Below, piece after piece: positions 63,921 to 64,000 of a stretch of DNA of 64,000 bases. The notes beneath the pieces are model-generated. The model made no database searches. It was not told where the DNA came from and saw only the letters and a program-made list of their open reading frames with translations. Source of the DNA: Longimicrobium sp. (lineage in GTDB: Bacteria > Gemmatimonadota > Gemmatimonadetes > Longimicrobiales > Longimicrobiaceae); contig NZ_DASVSF010000002.1 of assembly GCF_036388275.1 (NCBI RefSeq), positions 124,001-188,000 on the forward strand, written 5' to 3'. The position numbers and the translations under genes are program-made. Position 1 is the stretch's first letter. Every line of letters begins with the position of its first letter.

Positions 63921-64000
63921 ATGGCACGCCACAACCGCGAAGGCGAAGGAGAGGACCAGCACGGACGCCGGTACATCATCGGCTACCAGCCGGACTGGTT
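63921..64000 (+). CDS. Start of hypothetical protein (cut by window end)
   Basis: ATG 63921 follows GGAGG at the right distance; the frame reads MARHNREGEGEDQHGRRYI then IGYQPDW and runs off the window. Too short to assign. Confidence 0.6.
   Translation, partial: MARHNREGEGEDQHGRRYIIGYQPDW

Overview
ORGANISM. The window is very GC-rich and densely coding, with many GTG and TTG starts. Gene types such as DUF5916 outer-membrane proteins, M16 lipoprotein peptidases, PAS/GAF sensor kinases, CheR-PAS fusions and an RtcB/Ro60 pair, plus abundant palindromic intergenic repeats, fit an environmental diderm of the Gemmatimonadota, most likely Longimicrobium-like. No rRNA or ribosomal marker is present, so this is an inference. 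LAYOUT. 1-6.5 kb: acyl-CoA ligase (cut by the window edge), an SDR, a flavin LLM oxidoreductase and a GH13 glucosidase in an overlapping run, then a small basic protein paired with a TIR/deoxyribosyltransferase-like protein. 6.5-14.1 kb: a minus-strand signalling operon (CheB, CheR-PAS, PAS-GAF histidine kinase, CBS transporter) and a divergent second CheB. 14.1-24.9 kb: DUF5916 barrel protein, Ca2+/H+ antiporter, M16 peptidase, CHAD-CYTH protein, SixA, a lipoprotein, and a SEC-C gene broken by a one-base frameshift. 25.1-27.5 kb: two tiny membrane proteins, an ECF-like sigma factor and a secreted phosphoesterase. 27.6-34.9 kb: RNA-repair region with an intein-split RtcB ligase, a visibly less GC-rich two-gene insertion, a Ro60/Rsr TROVE protein and, just upstream of it on the same strand, six Y-RNA-like RNAs and a tRNA-His. 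35-48.4 kb: small Cys/Gly-rich protein, Uma2 nuclease, ThiD, DUF255 protein, M24 peptidase, hydrolase, DUF429 protein, FAD monooxygenase, a lipoprotein gene with an in-frame stop, and an Rrf2 regulator with its flavoprotein. 48.4-50.9 kb: a lower-GC accessory island (Xre regulator, two nuclease-like proteins, a membrane protein). 51-64 kb: ABC-F ATPase, Ung, TonB protein, EamA transporter, PNPOx-like protein, thymidine kinase, NYN nuclease, Rho, M50 protease, and the start of a gene cut by the window end. MAIN POINT. Between rsr and tRNA-His lie six RNAs sharing one architecture: helix 1, a CGA-type bulge, helix 2, then TTAYC. This resembles the Ro-binding stem of Y RNAs. In two of them the RNA ends form helix 1, as in ordinary Y RNAs. 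In the other four the same stem is closed by a hairpin loop; in three it is grafted into the anticodon arm of an otherwise recognisable tRNA, and in the fourth into a D-arm-less tRNA-like body. With RtcB nearby this looks like an expanded Ro60-Y RNA-RtcB RNA-repair locus with an inverted Y RNA topology. OTHER THEMES. Intergenic spaces carry several dispersed repeat families: AGTGCGNN octamers around terminators, CCCTCTCC...GGAGAGGG palindromes, TCATCCTGAG...GAAGGATC elements, a 105-bp direct repeat and an 84-bp hairpin.
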